The notes under the pieces are model-generated. The model was not told the origin of the DNA, did no database searches, and saw nothing but the letters and a program-made list of their open reading frames with translations. A program made the translations under genes and the position numbers. Positions 8,698-17,895 of a DNA stretch of 64,000 nt are shown piece by piece. This DNA comes from Winogradskyella marina (GTDB lineage Bacteria; Bacteroidota; Bacteroidia; Flavobacteriales; Flavobacteriaceae). The DNA lies in the NCBI RefSeq assembly GCF_015645385.1, contig NZ_JADOET010000005.1, positions 124,001 through 188,000 on the forward strand. The letters run 5' to 3'. Numbering within the stretch: the stretch's first letter is position 1; the number at the start of each line of letters is the position of its first letter.

Positions 8698-9867
8698 CTA
8701 GTTTTCTAGGGCTTGTTTTAAATCGTTAATAATATCTTCAGGATGTTCTAAACCTACAGAAACGCGTATCAATCCGCCTGTAATTCCTGTTTGTAGTCGC
8801 ACATCTTCTGGTATTTTAGCATGTGTTGTAGATGCAGGATGTGTTACAATACTTCGTGTATCTCCTAAGTTTGCAGACAGTGATAATAATTGAATTGTAT
8901 TTAGAAATTTTCTACCAGCTTCTATACCTCCTTTGATTTCAAAAGCGACTACATTTCCTCCTAGTTTCATCTGCTTTTTTGCTAATTCGTATTGTGGATG
9001 TGATTTTAAGAATGGATATTTTACAAAATTCACGTTGTGATGAGATTCTAAAAACGTCGCAATTTTTAAGGCATTTTCACAATGTCTATCAACTCTAACC
9101 GGTAATGTTTCTAAACTTTTTGAAAGAATCCAGGCATTAAATGGTGATAATGATGGGCCTGTATTTCGAGAAAATAAATATATTTTTTGAATTAATTCTG
9201 AGCTACCAACCGTTATACCACCTAAAACTCTGCCTTGTCCGTCTATTAATTTGGTTGCCGAGTGAATGACCAAATCCGCACCAAATTTAATGGGTTGTTG
9301 TAGGTAAGGCGTCGCAAAACAATTGTCTATAATAAAAATGAGATTGTGCTTTTTTGCGATGTCTCCCAAACGTTGTAAATCTAAAATATCGACAGCAGGA
9401 TTTGTTGGGCTTTCTGCATAAATTACTTTAGTATTGGGTTGAATAAGATTTTCGATCTTGTCTAACTCATCAACTTTAAAATAACTATTTGAAATATTCC
9501 ATTTAGGTAATATGTTATTGAGTAAGGTTTGGGTTGACCCAAAAATACTACGACACGATACAATATGATCTCCTGCATTAAGGATAGCTGCAAATGTTGA
9601 AAATACGGCAGACATACCAGATGCAAAGGCATAACCACGTTCTGCACCTTCCATTAAACAGATTTTTTCTACAAATTCTGATGTATTTGGATTAGAGTAT
9701 CGGCTGTAAATATTACGTTGTTTTTCGTCTGCGAAAGAAGCACGCATATCTTCTGCATCTTCAAAAACATAACTCGATGTTAGATATAATGGATTAGAAT
9801 GCTCTAAAAATTGTGAGCGTTCCATTTGCGTTCGTATGGCTTGTGTTTCAATATGTTTTGAACTCAT
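8698..9867 (-). CDS. metZ: O-succinyl/acetylhomoserine sulfhydrylase-type PLP enzyme
   Basis: Cys/Met-metabolism PLP enzyme that joins an activated homoserine to sulfide to make homocysteine, the substrate for the MetH pair encoded next. The PLP lysine lies in HSATKLIDGQGRVLGG, and the DGQGR form points to MetZ rather than cystathionine gamma-synthase. YSRYSNPNT and ASGMSAVFSTF bind cofactor and substrate. 389 residues is normal. First gene of the operon, downstream of a SAM-I riboswitch and terminator. Whether it prefers the succinyl or acetyl ester cannot be told. Confidence 0.88.
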   Translation of the reverse strand: MSSKHIETQAIRTQMERSQFLEHSNPLYLTSSYVFEDAEDMRASFADEKQRNIYSRYSNPNTSEFVEKICLMEGAERGYAFASGMSAVFSTFAAILNAGDHIVSCRSIFGSTQTLLNNILPKWNISNSYFKVDELDKIENLIQPNTKVIYAESPTNPAVDILDLQRLGDIAKKHNLIFIIDNCFATPYLQQPIKFGADLVIHSATKLIDGQGRVLGGITVGSSELIQKIYLFSRNTGPSLSPFNAWILSKSLETLPVRVDRHCENALKIATFLESHHNVNFVKYPFLKSHPQYELAKKQMKLGGNVVAFEIKGGIEAGRKFLNTIQLLSLSANLGDTRSIVTHPASTTHAKIPEDVRLQTGITGGLIRVSVGLEHPEDIINDLKQALEN

Positions 9868-9889
9868 TTTTCTACGGTTTAATTAGTAC

Positions 9890-9919
9890 AAAAAAAAACG
9901 AAATACGTCTCAGACGTAT
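9890..9919 (-). terminator. Riboswitch expression-platform terminator before metZ
   Basis: Stem ATACGTC/GACGTAT with a 3-nt loop (9903-9919) followed on the minus transcript by TTCG and nine U residues, 22 bp before the metZ ATG. Its position between the SAM aptamer and the gene makes it the likely switch: formed when SAM is bound, ending transcription. Confidence 0.8.
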
Positions 9920-10004
9920 GTATAGAAAAATGTTATAAAGAGTTGTAATTACAGGTGTGTAATTATGTTGGGTTATCTATCCAATTGTGCGATAAATGAA
10001 TCGA

Positions 10005-10096
10005 CAATTACGTAGAAGTTAGCACCTTCTTAATAAGTTTAAGGGTTGCTAAGGTTTCAAAGGGTCTAATCCCTCCACCTTTCTTGATAACATTTC
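10005..10096 (-). promoter_or_regulatory. SAM-I (S-box) riboswitch aptamer
   Basis: Read on the minus strand the leader contains TTATCAAGAAAGGTGGAGGG, then GACCC, TGAAACCTTAGCAACCC, and later AAGGTGCTAACTTC. These are the conserved pieces of the SAM-I aptamer in the right order and spacing. It sits about 150 bp upstream of metZ, with a further hairpin (AATTACA/TGTAATT, 9947-9964) and then the terminator. Low SAM should permit transcription of metZ-metH-metH-metF. Confidence 0.9.
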
Positions 10097-10197
10097 AATA
10101 CGTTGTTTGAACTTTGAAATACAATATTCCGAAAGAAAATAGTATAATACAAATTTTATTCACTTTATTTTAATAGAAACATGTTGCATTTTAATTG

Positions 10198-10205
10198 TAA
10201 CTTTG
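10198..10205 (+). promoter_or_regulatory. Bacteroidota -7 promoter element for the HupE-like gene
   Basis: TAACTTTG fits the Bacteroidota sigma-A -7 consensus TAnnTTTG, 22 bp before the ATG at 10228. A matching -33 box is not obvious. Confidence 0.5.
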
Positions 10206-10227
10206 ATTTTCTCAAATAAAGTTGATT

Positions 10228-10818
10228 ATGTTAGAAAATTTCTGGTTTAATGTGCAATATGGCATGAACCATGTTTTAGATATCAATGGTTACGACCATG
10301 TCTTATTCTTAATGGTATTAGCTGTGCCTTACGTTTTTAAAGATTGGAAGCGTGTGCTTATTTTGGTTACAACATTTACCTTAGGACACACACTATCTTT
10401 AATTATGGCGGCTTATGGTATTGTAAGTGTTAATGGAAAATTAGTAGAATTTTTAATTCCAATTACTATTTTAATCGCTGCACTTTACAATGTATTTACA
10501 GCAAGTAAGACATCTAAATCTAATAAAATTAGTGTACTGTTTTTAGTAACGTTATTTTTTGGACTTATACACGGTTTGGGTTTTGCAAGAGAATTTAAAA
10601 TGTTTGCAGGTCAGAACGAAGGTAAATTAGGACTTCTTATAGAATTTGCTTTGGGCATTGAGTTGGCTCAAGTTATCGTTGTATTTGTTGTGCTATTTCT
10701 TGGATTTTTAGGTCAGACGATCTTTAGATTTTCACGTCGCGATTGGATGATGGTAATTTCTGCTGTTGTGATAGGGTTAGTGATTCCGATGATTATAGGA
10801 AGCGATTTACTTAATTAA
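10228..10818 (+). CDS. HupE/UreJ-family membrane protein
   Basis: A small (196-residue) inner-membrane protein with about six hydrophobic segments. It begins LENFWFNVQYGMNHVLDING and carries the family features HVLFLMVLAVPY, FTLGHTLSLIMA and FFGLIHGLGFAREF, whose histidines are thought to bind a metal. HupE/UreJ proteins are linked to nickel or cobalt transport; with B12-dependent methionine synthase nearby cobalt is conceivable, but that is inference. I place the start at the ATG 10228 rather than the TTG two codons earlier because the ATG lies behind a clear -7 box. Divergent from the methionine operon. Confidence 0.8.
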   Translation: MLENFWFNVQYGMNHVLDINGYDHVLFLMVLAVPYVFKDWKRVLILVTTFTLGHTLSLIMAAYGIVSVNGKLVEFLIPITILIAALYNVFTASKTSKSNKISVLFLVTLFFGLIHGLGFAREFKMFAGQNEGKLGLLIEFALGIELAQVIVVFVVLFLGFLGQTIFRFSRRDWMMVISAVVIGLVIPMIIGSDLLN

Positions 10819-10875
10819 GCTAAAAAAGATTGGTAAAACTTTAACGCGATGTAAATGGGTTATAAAATACTATCC

Positions 10876-10906
10876 GTTTATCTTCGTTACTAACATGATA
10901 GCTTTG
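10876..10906 (+). promoter_or_regulatory. Promoter for the dCMP deaminase gene
   Basis: TAGCTTTG at 10899-10906 matches the TAnnTTTG -7 element, with GTTT 19 nt upstream as a weak -33 box. It lies 17 bp before the ATG. Confidence 0.5.
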
Positions 10907-10923
10907 TATAACACTTATTATTA

Positions 10924-11376
10924 ATGCCAAAGACAAAACAATTACGTTACGATAAAGCCTATTTGCGCATTGCAAAAGAATGGGGAAAATTATCGCATTG
11001 TAAACGGAAACAAGTAGGAGCCCTTATTGTAAAGGATAGAATGATCATTTCAGACGGTTACAATGGTACACCAACTGGTTTTGAAAACTATTGTGAAGAC
11101 GATGAAGGCTATACTAAATGGTATGTGTTACATGCCGAAGCTAATGCGATTTTAAAAGTAGCATCGTCTACACAATCTTGTCAAGGAGCAACGTTATATA
11201 TTACGCTTTCACCTTGTAAAGAGTGTAGCAAGTTAATTCATCAAGCAGGAATAGTAAGGGTTGTTTACCATCAAGATTATAAAGATTGTTCAGGAATTGA
11301 TTTTCTAAAAAAAGCAGGTATAGAATTAGAGCTTATTGAAGATCTAAATGAAGATTCTCGTTTTCACGAGAAATAA
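10924..11376 (+). CDS. dCMP deaminase (ComEB-type deoxycytidylate deaminase)
   Basis: Zinc enzyme that turns dCMP into dUMP for thymidylate synthesis. 150 residues. The catalytic motif is HAEANAI with the zinc Cys pair in PCKECSKLIHQAG; the N-terminal part VGALIVKDRMIISDGYNGTP is the signature of the deoxycytidylate group. It lies directly before the S41 protease, whose ATG starts 1 bp after this stop, suggesting co-transcription. A second zinc deaminase of another type (tadA) is encoded at 39.7 kb. Confidence 0.88.
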   Translation: MPKTKQLRYDKAYLRIAKEWGKLSHCKRKQVGALIVKDRMIISDGYNGTPTGFENYCEDDEGYTKWYVLHAEANAILKVASSTQSCQGATLYITLSPCKECSKLIHQAGIVRVVYHQDYKDCSGIDFLKKAGIELELIEDLNEDSRFHEK

Positions 11377-11377
11377 T

Positions 11378-12985
11378 ATGGCAACAAAAAATAAATACAT
11401 ACCACTTATTGTTGGTGTTGCAGTTGCAGCAGGTGTTATTATAGGTGGAAAATTAAGTTTTTCAGATACATCAGATAATCTCTTCAGTACAAATAGTAAA
11501 AAAAACAAACTCAATCGGTTAATAGACTATATAGATTACGAGTATGTAGAAGATGTAAATACAGACAGTATTGTAGATGTTACTGTTAATGGTATTTTAC
11601 ACAATTTAGATCCACACTCTACGTATATACCCAAGGAAGATTTAGAGCGAATCACTGAAAATATGAAAGGTGATTTTGTTGGTGTTGGTATTAATTTCTA
11701 TCCGTATAAAGATAGTATTGCAGTAATTAGACCAACCGAAAATGGTCCAAGCGAACGTGCAGGTATTATGAGTGGTGATCGTATTCTTTTAGCAGATGGA
11801 GACACACTTTACGGTCCAAATATATCTAGTGACTTTATTAGTAAAAAACTTAAAGGAGATAAAAACACGTCTGTAAAACTAACGGTTTTTAGAAAAGGCG
11901 AAGATGAATTATTAGAGTTCGATGTTAAACGTAAAGCCATTCCTATTAAGAGTATAGAGGCTGCATATATGCTTACAGATGATTTGGGCTATATGAAAAT
12001 GAATCGTTTTGCAGAATCTACTTTTAACGAGTTTAAGTTAGCACTTAGTGAGTTAAAGGAATTAGGAGCTACTAAATTAGCATTAGATTTGAGAGATAAT
12101 CCTGGTGGATTTTTAGGAATAGCGGAACAAATTGCAGATGAATTTTTAGAAGATGGTAAGCTTATTCTGTTCACTAAAGATAAAAGAGGAAAGGAAGAGC
12201 GCGTCTATGCCACAAAAAGAGGAGAATTTGAAGATGGAGAACTTTATATTCTTATCAATGAAAATTCAGCATCGGCAAGTGAGGTAATCGCAGGTGCACT
12301 TCAGGATAATGATAAAAGTATTATTGTAGGTCGACGCTCCTATGGTAAAGGCTTAGTACAACGCGAAATGGCATTAGGAGATGGAAGTGCTGTACGTTTA
12401 ACCGTATCTAGATATTACACTCCAACAGGGCGTTCTATTCAAAAACCATATACTAATGGTGATAGCGAAAGTTATTTCAATGATTATTACAAACGCTTAA
12501 GAACAGGGGAATTAGCACACGAAGAAAGTATAGAAGTAGATGATTCTTTAAAGTTTACCACGCCAAAAGGAAAAGTAGTGTATGGAGGTGGAGGAATCAT
12601 TCCAGATATATTTGTGCCTGTAGACCGATTATTTGATAATGAAACCATCAATTATTTAAGACGACGAGGGCATTTTGGATATTTCGTGTTTGAAGAATTA
12701 GATAAGGATCGCACCATATATCGTGGTGTTTCTAAGTACGATTTTATTAATAATTTTGAAGTCAGTGATGATATTGTTATGAATTTTCAAGATTATGTCA
12801 ATCAAAGAGAGCGTACCAATATTTCTTTTGTAGCCTATAATGCTGAAATCAGACGACTGATAAAAGCAACATTAGCGCGTCAATTATTTGATGATAATGC
12901 GTTTGAAGAAATTATAAACAAAGAAGACATTATGGTGCAAGAAGTTATTCTACTAAGCACTGAGTATCCTAACTTTAAACAGTAA
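11378..12985 (+). CDS. S41 family C-terminal processing peptidase
   Basis: Periplasmic tail-specific protease. The start is the ATG at 11378, 1 bp past the dCMP deaminase stop; it gives MATKNKYIPLIV and a single membrane anchor (residues 8-27). A PDZ domain follows (about 80-170, GPSERAGIMSGDRIL), then the S41 core with the catalytic Ser in ENSASASEVIAG (about 297) and the Lys in RRSYGKGLVQ (about 323). 535 residues. The last 11 bp overlap the convergent flavoprotein gene. Confidence 0.9.
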   Translation: MATKNKYIPLIVGVAVAAGVIIGGKLSFSDTSDNLFSTNSKKNKLNRLIDYIDYEYVEDVNTDSIVDVTVNGILHNLDPHSTYIPKEDLERITENMKGDFVGVGINFYPYKDSIAVIRPTENGPSERAGIMSGDRILLADGDTLYGPNISSDFISKKLKGDKNTSVKLTVFRKGEDELLEFDVKRKAIPIKSIEAAYMLTDDLGYMKMNRFAESTFNEFKLALSELKELGATKLALDLRDNPGGFLGIAEQIADEFLEDGKLILFTKDKRGKEERVYATKRGEFEDGELYILINENSASASEVIAGALQDNDKSIIVGRRSYGKGLVQREMALGDGSAVRLTVSRYYTPTGRSIQKPYTNGDSESYFNDYYKRLRTGELAHEESIEVDDSLKFTTPKGKVVYGGGGIIPDIFVPVDRLFDNETINYLRRRGHFGYFVFEELDKDRTIYRGVSKYDFINNFEVSDDIVMNFQDYVNQRERTNISFVAYNAEIRRLIKATLARQLFDDNAFEEIINKEDIMVQEVILLSTEYPNFKQ

Positions 12986-13586
12986 CTTTATCGTGGATTT
13001 TGGTCTGATTTCCGTCATTCCAAAGGGTTAAAATATCGGTTGCTACATGCGATCCGCTACCACATGCCATAGCAAATTGACTACGCCAACCTGCTAAAGT
13101 ACCAGCGACATAAAGGTTGTTTTCAATGAGGTGATCCGTGTTTTTTAACCAAATTCTATCCTTCTTTATCGCAGCTCTTGGATGAGGTTCAATGTAAGTT
13201 TCTAAACCTGTTATAGTCATAAAACTTGTGTATCCAACTGCTATAACAACGATTTTAGAATTGTATTCGTTTTTATTGGTTGTTATTTTAAAGCCACCTT
13301 CTTCTTTTTGAATGGCACTTACTTTTTCATTTTCTATTTGTGCAATATGAGGATAAAGCTCTGCCAATTGATCTATTCCACTGTTTAGAATATCAGAACC
13401 TAAAGTACCAGGTTGTAGTCCCAATACATTATTAAATAATGCGTCTTGAAGATGTGATGTTTTTTGGTGTGCAATAATGCCAATGGATTTGTTTTCTGCA
13501 AACGGCTTGTTTTTGGCCGAACCTAAAACTAAAGCACAAGATAAACCTGCGGCACCACCTCCAATAATTAAAGCATCAAAAGACAT
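12975..13586 (-). CDS. Small FAD-dependent oxidoreductase, thioredoxin-reductase-like half protein
   Basis: 203 residues, only about two thirds of a thioredoxin reductase. The FAD-binding GGGAAGLSCALVLG near the N-terminus and the C-terminal FAD contact NNLYVAGTLAGWRSQFAMAC are present, but there is no CxxC redox pair and no separate NAD(P)H domain in the middle. It therefore looks like an FAD domain alone that must use another electron partner, or a group of its own. The small membrane protein upstream overlaps it by 1 bp, so the two are translationally coupled. Confidence 0.75.
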   Translation of the reverse strand: MSFDALIIGGGAAGLSCALVLGSAKNKPFAENKSIGIIAHQKTSHLQDALFNNVLGLQPGTLGSDILNSGIDQLAELYPHIAQIENEKVSAIQKEEGGFKITTNKNEYNSKIVVIAVGYTSFMTITGLETYIEPHPRAAIKKDRIWLKNTDHLIENNLYVAGTLAGWRSQFAMACGSGSHVATDILTLWNDGNQTKIHDKVTV

Positions 13587-13786
13587 TAGCGCCGATTATT
13601 TAATTTTTCAATTTTTTTAGAAATTCTAAATACTTGTAATAAAACAATTGCGCAAAGTGCAGCCAAAATAGTTATTAAAGCTGTTTGACTTTCTCCTTCA
13701 AAGAGGGCATCAAAATTTAGTTTTGTCGCATTAAAAATAATTAATGCTACTGCAATAATAGATAAGATGAGTGTAATTACTTTCAT
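13586..13786 (-). CDS. Small two-helix membrane protein of unknown function
   Basis: 66 residues with two hydrophobic helices (about 3-20 and 36-53) and a basic tail ISKKIEKLNNRR. I do not recognise a family. Its stop overlaps the start of the small flavoprotein by 1 bp, and MarC lies 10 bp upstream on the same strand, so the three genes probably form one operon. Confidence 0.65.
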   Translation of the reverse strand: MKVITLILSIIAVALIIFNATKLNFDALFEGESQTALITILAALCAIVLLQVFRISKKIEKLNNRR

Positions 13787-13796
13787 GTTAACGAAT

Positions 13797-14378
13797 TTAA
13801 ACCAATAACGCTTTTATGTTGTGAGCAAATAACTTTACGGCTATGGCTAACAAAATTACGCCAAATATTTTTCTTATAATGTTAATTCCATTAGATCCTA
13901 AAACACGCTCAATTTTTGCAGATGTTTTTAGGACAATATATATAACTATGACGTTGCTAATTACAGCGACGATAATATTTTCAATGGCAAATTCTGCACG
14001 TAAGGATAATAGCGTGGTTAAGGTTCCTGGTCCTGCCATAAGGGGAAATGCCAATGGAAAAACAGATGCTGTAACAGAACTATTTTCATCATCTTTATAA
14101 AGCGTAATGCCTAAAACCATTTCTAGAGCAATAAAAAAGATAACAAATGCGCCAGCAACAGCAAATGAATTAACGTCGATACCAATGAGGCTTAATAAAC
14201 TTTTTCCGACAAATAGGAAAATTACCATGATCACACCAGCGATTATAGACGCTTTTCCACTTTGTATATGACCAACTTTTTTACGTAGATCTATAATAAT
14301 TGGAATGTTTCCAATGATATCAATAACCGCAAAAAGGACCATGAACGCTGTAAATATTTCTTTTAAATTAAGATGCAT
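13797..14378 (-). CDS. MarC family integral membrane protein
   Basis: 193 residues with six hydrophobic helices. FMVLFAVIDIIGNIPIIIDL near the start and FPLAFPLMAGPGTLTTLLSL in the middle are typical of MarC/YhgN proteins. Despite the name, members have no proven role in drug resistance and the substrate is unknown. First gene of a probable three-gene minus-strand operon. Confidence 0.85.
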   Translation of the reverse strand: MHLNLKEIFTAFMVLFAVIDIIGNIPIIIDLRKKVGHIQSGKASIIAGVIMVIFLFVGKSLLSLIGIDVNSFAVAGAFVIFFIALEMVLGITLYKDDENSSVTASVFPLAFPLMAGPGTLTTLLSLRAEFAIENIIVAVISNVIVIYIVLKTSAKIERVLGSNGINIIRKIFGVILLAIAVKLFAHNIKALLV

Positions 14379-14585
14379 TTTTATAGGGTTTTAAAATCTA
14401 TTATAAGTTATACAAATTTAGGTCTTAAGTAATTGTTCTTCAACTATATAAAATCAAAATTTGATTGTATTTTTTGAAATTTTTTGCAAAGGTGCGATAT
14501 TATAACAGATTTACAATAGTAAATGTGAATAAGTTTTAAAATAGGTATTTCTAAAGGGAACTACAACTTAAGTCTGTAAAGTTTA

Positions 14586-14616
14586 GTTGCACTTGAAACT
14601 TAAACTGTTATTTTTG
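14586..14616 (+). promoter_or_regulatory. Promoter for the DUF3109 gene
   Basis: GTTG (14586-14589), a spacer of exactly 19 nt, then TATTTTTG (14609-14616): close to the Bacteroidota TTTG-N19-TAnnTTTG promoter. The start codon is 24 bp downstream. Confidence 0.6.
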
Positions 14617-14639
14617 CGACGTATTAGAACTAATTATAT

Positions 14640-15206
14640 ATGTTTCAACTCGGAAAAACTATAGTTTCAGAAGACATCATTGAAAAAGATTTTGTCTGTA
14701 ACCTCTCAGCTTGTAAAGGAGCGTGTTGTATCGATGGAGATGCAGGTGCTCCGTTAGATAAAGAGGAGGTAAAAATTTTAGAAGATATTTACCCAAAAGT
14801 GAAACCTTTTTTGCGAAAAGAAGGCATAGAGGCTATTGAGGCACAAGGTACGTCTATAGCGACAGATTTTGGGGATTTAGAAACGCCATTAATTAACGGA
14901 GCAGATTGTGCTTATGTCATTTTTGATGATAAGAAAACAGCACTTTGTGGTATCGAAGAAGCTTATAATCAAGGTGAAATTTCATGGAAAAAACCAGTGT
15001 CTTGTCATTTATATCCTGTAAGAGTAAAGGAATACTCTGAGTTTTCGGGAGTGAATTACGAGAAATGGGATATTTGTGATGATGCTTGTTCTTTGGGTAA
15101 GGAATTGCAAGTGCCAATTTACAAATTTGTAAAGGAGGCGCTTATTAGAAAATTTGGTGAAGATTGGTATGCTGAATTAGAAAAAGTAGCAGAAAATTAC
15201 AAGTAA
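14640..15206 (+). CDS. DUF3109 family cysteine-rich protein
   Basis: 188 residues, soluble, no signal peptide. The N-terminal cluster VCNLSACKGACC (about 21-32) and later cysteines in GADCAYVIF, TALCGIEEA, VSCHLYPVRV and DICDDACS suggest a bound metal or iron-sulfur centre, similar to YkgJ-type proteins. I recognise the family as DUF3109, common and conserved in Bacteroidota; its function is unknown. It stands alone with its own promoter. Confidence 0.8.
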   Translation: MFQLGKTIVSEDIIEKDFVCNLSACKGACCIDGDAGAPLDKEEVKILEDIYPKVKPFLRKEGIEAIEAQGTSIATDFGDLETPLINGADCAYVIFDDKKTALCGIEEAYNQGEISWKKPVSCHLYPVRVKEYSEFSGVNYEKWDICDDACSLGKELQVPIYKFVKEALIRKFGEDWYAELEKVAENYK

Positions 15207-15225
15207 TAAACCTTTCTAATCATTT

Positions 15226-17157
15226 TTAATGAATAGGTATTTGTAAAATTATCTTGGTGCCAGAAGGACTTTCATTGTCATATAAATCTTCAATTTCTAA
15301 AGAATAGGAGTTTTTAAATTGTTCTGAAAAGTTAGCCAAACGTGCTTTGGTTATATCTATCCCAACAGAGTTACGATCTAGCCGTTTTCTGTCATTTATT
15401 TTTTTAGAAGCAAGTCTACCAATTCCGTTATCTATAATTTCTACAGTTATATGTTTTGATGAGTTTTTGCTCACATTTAAGTCTATTTTTTTGTTATTCG
15501 CTTTAGATGATAAACCATGCCATAACGAATTTTCTAAAAATGGTTGAAGTACAAGCGATGGAATTTTAGTGACTTCGGTATTTATTAATGGATCTACCTT
15601 AATTTTAAAATCTATTTCGTTTGAAAACCTTATGTTTTCAATATTTATATATAATTTCATGGTTTCAAGCTCATCATGAAGCGATGTCTCCTTTTCTTTT
15701 GAAGCCATTAATATTTTCCGGATTAATTTTGAAAACTTATTTAGGTAATATACCGCATTGGTTTTGTCATTATTAATAATATATAACTTAATGGAATTTA
15801 ACGAGTTAAAAATAAAATGAGGATTCATTTGGCTTCTCAACATATCTTGCTCTAAGGTTAAAATATGTTTATCTCGTTTTAATGCTTTTGTTCTGTGTAT
15901 AATATAAAGGGCGATGCCAATACCGCATAGTAAGAATGATGTATAAAGTAAGATTTGTTTATTTCGTTCTAAACGTAAGCGTTGGGCTTCGTTTTCTATA
16001 GCTAAAGCTTTTATTTGGTTGGTTTTGTTTTCGTTTTCATAGGCTATTACAATATCATTTACATACTGTAGGTTTTGCTCGGTTAAGATGGTGTTTTCAA
16101 TTTCAACAGCATCTTGATAATACTTTAAAGCATCTTTAAAATTCTCTTTTGTTTGACTAATCTTAGACAACAACTTGCTGGTTTCGGCAATAGTTGATTT
16201 TAAATTATAAGAATTGGCTATGTTAAGTGCTTTTTTTAGGTGTTTCTCAGCATCTTCAATTTGATTGGTTTCAGTTTGTAATTGTCCTAGGTTGAGATAT
16301 GAAGCAGAAATATAATACTGATCATCAAGGTTTAGAGATTTTTCTAAAGCTTCTAAAATAATAGGTTTTGCATCTTTGTAATTATATTGTTTTAGATATA
16401 CGCGTCCTATGCTGTTATAGCAAATAACGCGACCTATCTCTGAATCAATACTATTATTGTAGTCTAATGAGAGGTTGTAATTTGAGAGGGCAATATCTAA
16501 GTTGCCTTTTGCTTCTTCAGCATAACCTATATTATGATAGTTAATAGCAAGACCCAGTTTGTTGTCTGCCTGTTTTTCAATTTTAAGCGATTTGTTAAAT
16601 TGTAAAAGTGCTAAATCATATTGTTTTAAGGCGAGGTAAATATTTCCAATACTGTTTTGAGAGATGGCAATACTGTGGGTTATCGACGTCGTTTTATCAA
16701 TAACAGAATAAGCAATCTTCAAAGCTTCTGTATGATAGTCTAATGCTAGTTTAACAACGTCCATGCGTCTGTATACCACACCAATCATATTGAGGCTTAT
16801 AATTTTTAGCTCGTCACTTTTTGCCTTTTCTGCATAAGTGTCCGCTTCTTGGTGAAGTTCTAAGGCCTCGTCGTACTGAGAACGGTCTCTTTGTATAACA
16901 CCTAAAGCATTAAGTGCAAAGCTAGATCCTTCATGCCAAGAAATTTCCTTGGACATGTTGAGCAAACGTGTCATTCTTGTACTATCGCGTTCAAATGGTT
17001 TGAGAACAGAATCTAGTATACGAAGTTGTGAAGGTGTATTTTCTTTTACATACTCTAAGGTGTGTTCAAAATTTGTTGGTTGCGCATAACCAAGAAAAAC
17101 GATAAAGAAAAAGAGAATACAGAGACGTATAGGTTTGTCTGCACAAAAATATCTCAT
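15226..17157 (-). CDS. TPR-containing LytS-type sensor histidine kinase
   Basis: 643 residues. A signal peptide (FLGYAQ) leads into a periplasmic array of tetratricopeptide repeats (about 75-350), a coiled stretch, one membrane helix (about 401-420, LLYTSFLLCGIGIALYII) and a cytosolic His_kinase domain with MNPHFIFNSLNSIKLYI (phosphoacceptor His near 444), the N-box LQPFLENSLWHGL and DNGIG. The ligand is unknown. The LytTR regulator gene ends 3 bp upstream of its start, so the pair is one unit. Confidence 0.88.
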   Translation of the reverse strand: MRYFCADKPIRLCILFFFIVFLGYAQPTNFEHTLEYVKENTPSQLRILDSVLKPFERDSTRMTRLLNMSKEISWHEGSSFALNALGVIQRDRSQYDEALELHQEADTYAEKAKSDELKIISLNMIGVVYRRMDVVKLALDYHTEALKIAYSVIDKTTSITHSIAISQNSIGNIYLALKQYDLALLQFNKSLKIEKQADNKLGLAINYHNIGYAEEAKGNLDIALSNYNLSLDYNNSIDSEIGRVICYNSIGRVYLKQYNYKDAKPIILEALEKSLNLDDQYYISASYLNLGQLQTETNQIEDAEKHLKKALNIANSYNLKSTIAETSKLLSKISQTKENFKDALKYYQDAVEIENTILTEQNLQYVNDIVIAYENENKTNQIKALAIENEAQRLRLERNKQILLYTSFLLCGIGIALYIIHRTKALKRDKHILTLEQDMLRSQMNPHFIFNSLNSIKLYIINNDKTNAVYYLNKFSKLIRKILMASKEKETSLHDELETMKLYINIENIRFSNEIDFKIKVDPLINTEVTKIPSLVLQPFLENSLWHGLSSKANNKKIDLNVSKNSSKHITVEIIDNGIGRLASKKINDRKRLDRNSVGIDITKARLANFSEQFKNSYSLEIEDLYDNESPSGTKIILQIPIH

Positions 17158-17160
17158 AGA

Positions 17161-17895
17161 CTATAGTTTTTCTAGAAAATCTGACTTTCGCTGTCTCGCT
17201 ACCGGAATTTTATGATCACTGTCCATAATAACATAACCTTCGTTTTTGATAAATGCTTTTATCTTATTTAGGTTAATAATGTAGGAGTTATGAATCCGAA
17301 AGAAATAGTGCTCTGGTAAAATGGCATCAACTTCTTTTAATTTTTTGGTCATAACTATTTTTTTTTCGTTTTGTAAGTATAGTGTACTGTAATTGCCGTC
17401 AGATTCTATATAAATAATTTCATCAATATCTAAAAAGAGTAATTTTCCATCTGTGTTAATGGTGATCTTTTTTTTGTCGAATTGCGAATTAAAGTTAATG
17501 AGCATGCGCTCTAATTTTGATGAGTTAAATGTGCGTTCATTGTGTTTCTTAATTTTAGAAATACAGTTTCTTAAATCATCTGAGTCTATAGGTTTTAATA
17601 AATAGTCAGTAGCTTCAAATTTTAAAGCTTTAATGGCATATTCGTCATAGGCTGTGGTGATTACAACAGCAAAATCAATGCTGCGCAGTTGTTCTAAAAA
17701 CTGAAATCCTCCAATAGTTGGCATTTGCACGTCTAGAAATAAACAGTCTGGTGTGTGCGAATTTAAATAGGTTAATGCGTCATCAGGATTAGTAAACGAC
17801 TCCATCACTTCAATCTCGTCACTAAAATTACTGATTTCCCAAATTAAACTTTGGATAGCTTTAGGTTCATCATCTACAATTACGGCTTTTAACAT
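17161..17895 (-). CDS. LytTR-family response regulator
   Basis: 244 residues: receiver domain with VDDEPKAI, the phosphorylated Asp in CLFLDVQMPTIGG (about residue 55) and the Lys in LLKPIDSDD; then a LytTR DNA-binding domain with YSTLYLQNEKKIVMTKKLKE and FFRIHNSYIINLNKI. Transcribed before and with the TPR histidine kinase. Targets cannot be named; LytTR proteins in Bacteroidota commonly sit in such pairs. Confidence 0.9.
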   Translation of the reverse strand: MLKAVIVDDEPKAIQSLIWEISNFSDEIEVMESFTNPDDALTYLNSHTPDCLFLDVQMPTIGGFQFLEQLRSIDFAVVITTAYDEYAIKALKFEATDYLLKPIDSDDLRNCISKIKKHNERTFNSSKLERMLINFNSQFDKKKITINTDGKLLFLDIDEIIYIESDGNYSTLYLQNEKKIVMTKKLKEVDAILPEHYFFRIHNSYIINLNKIKAFIKNEGYVIMDSDHKIPVARQRKSDFLEKL

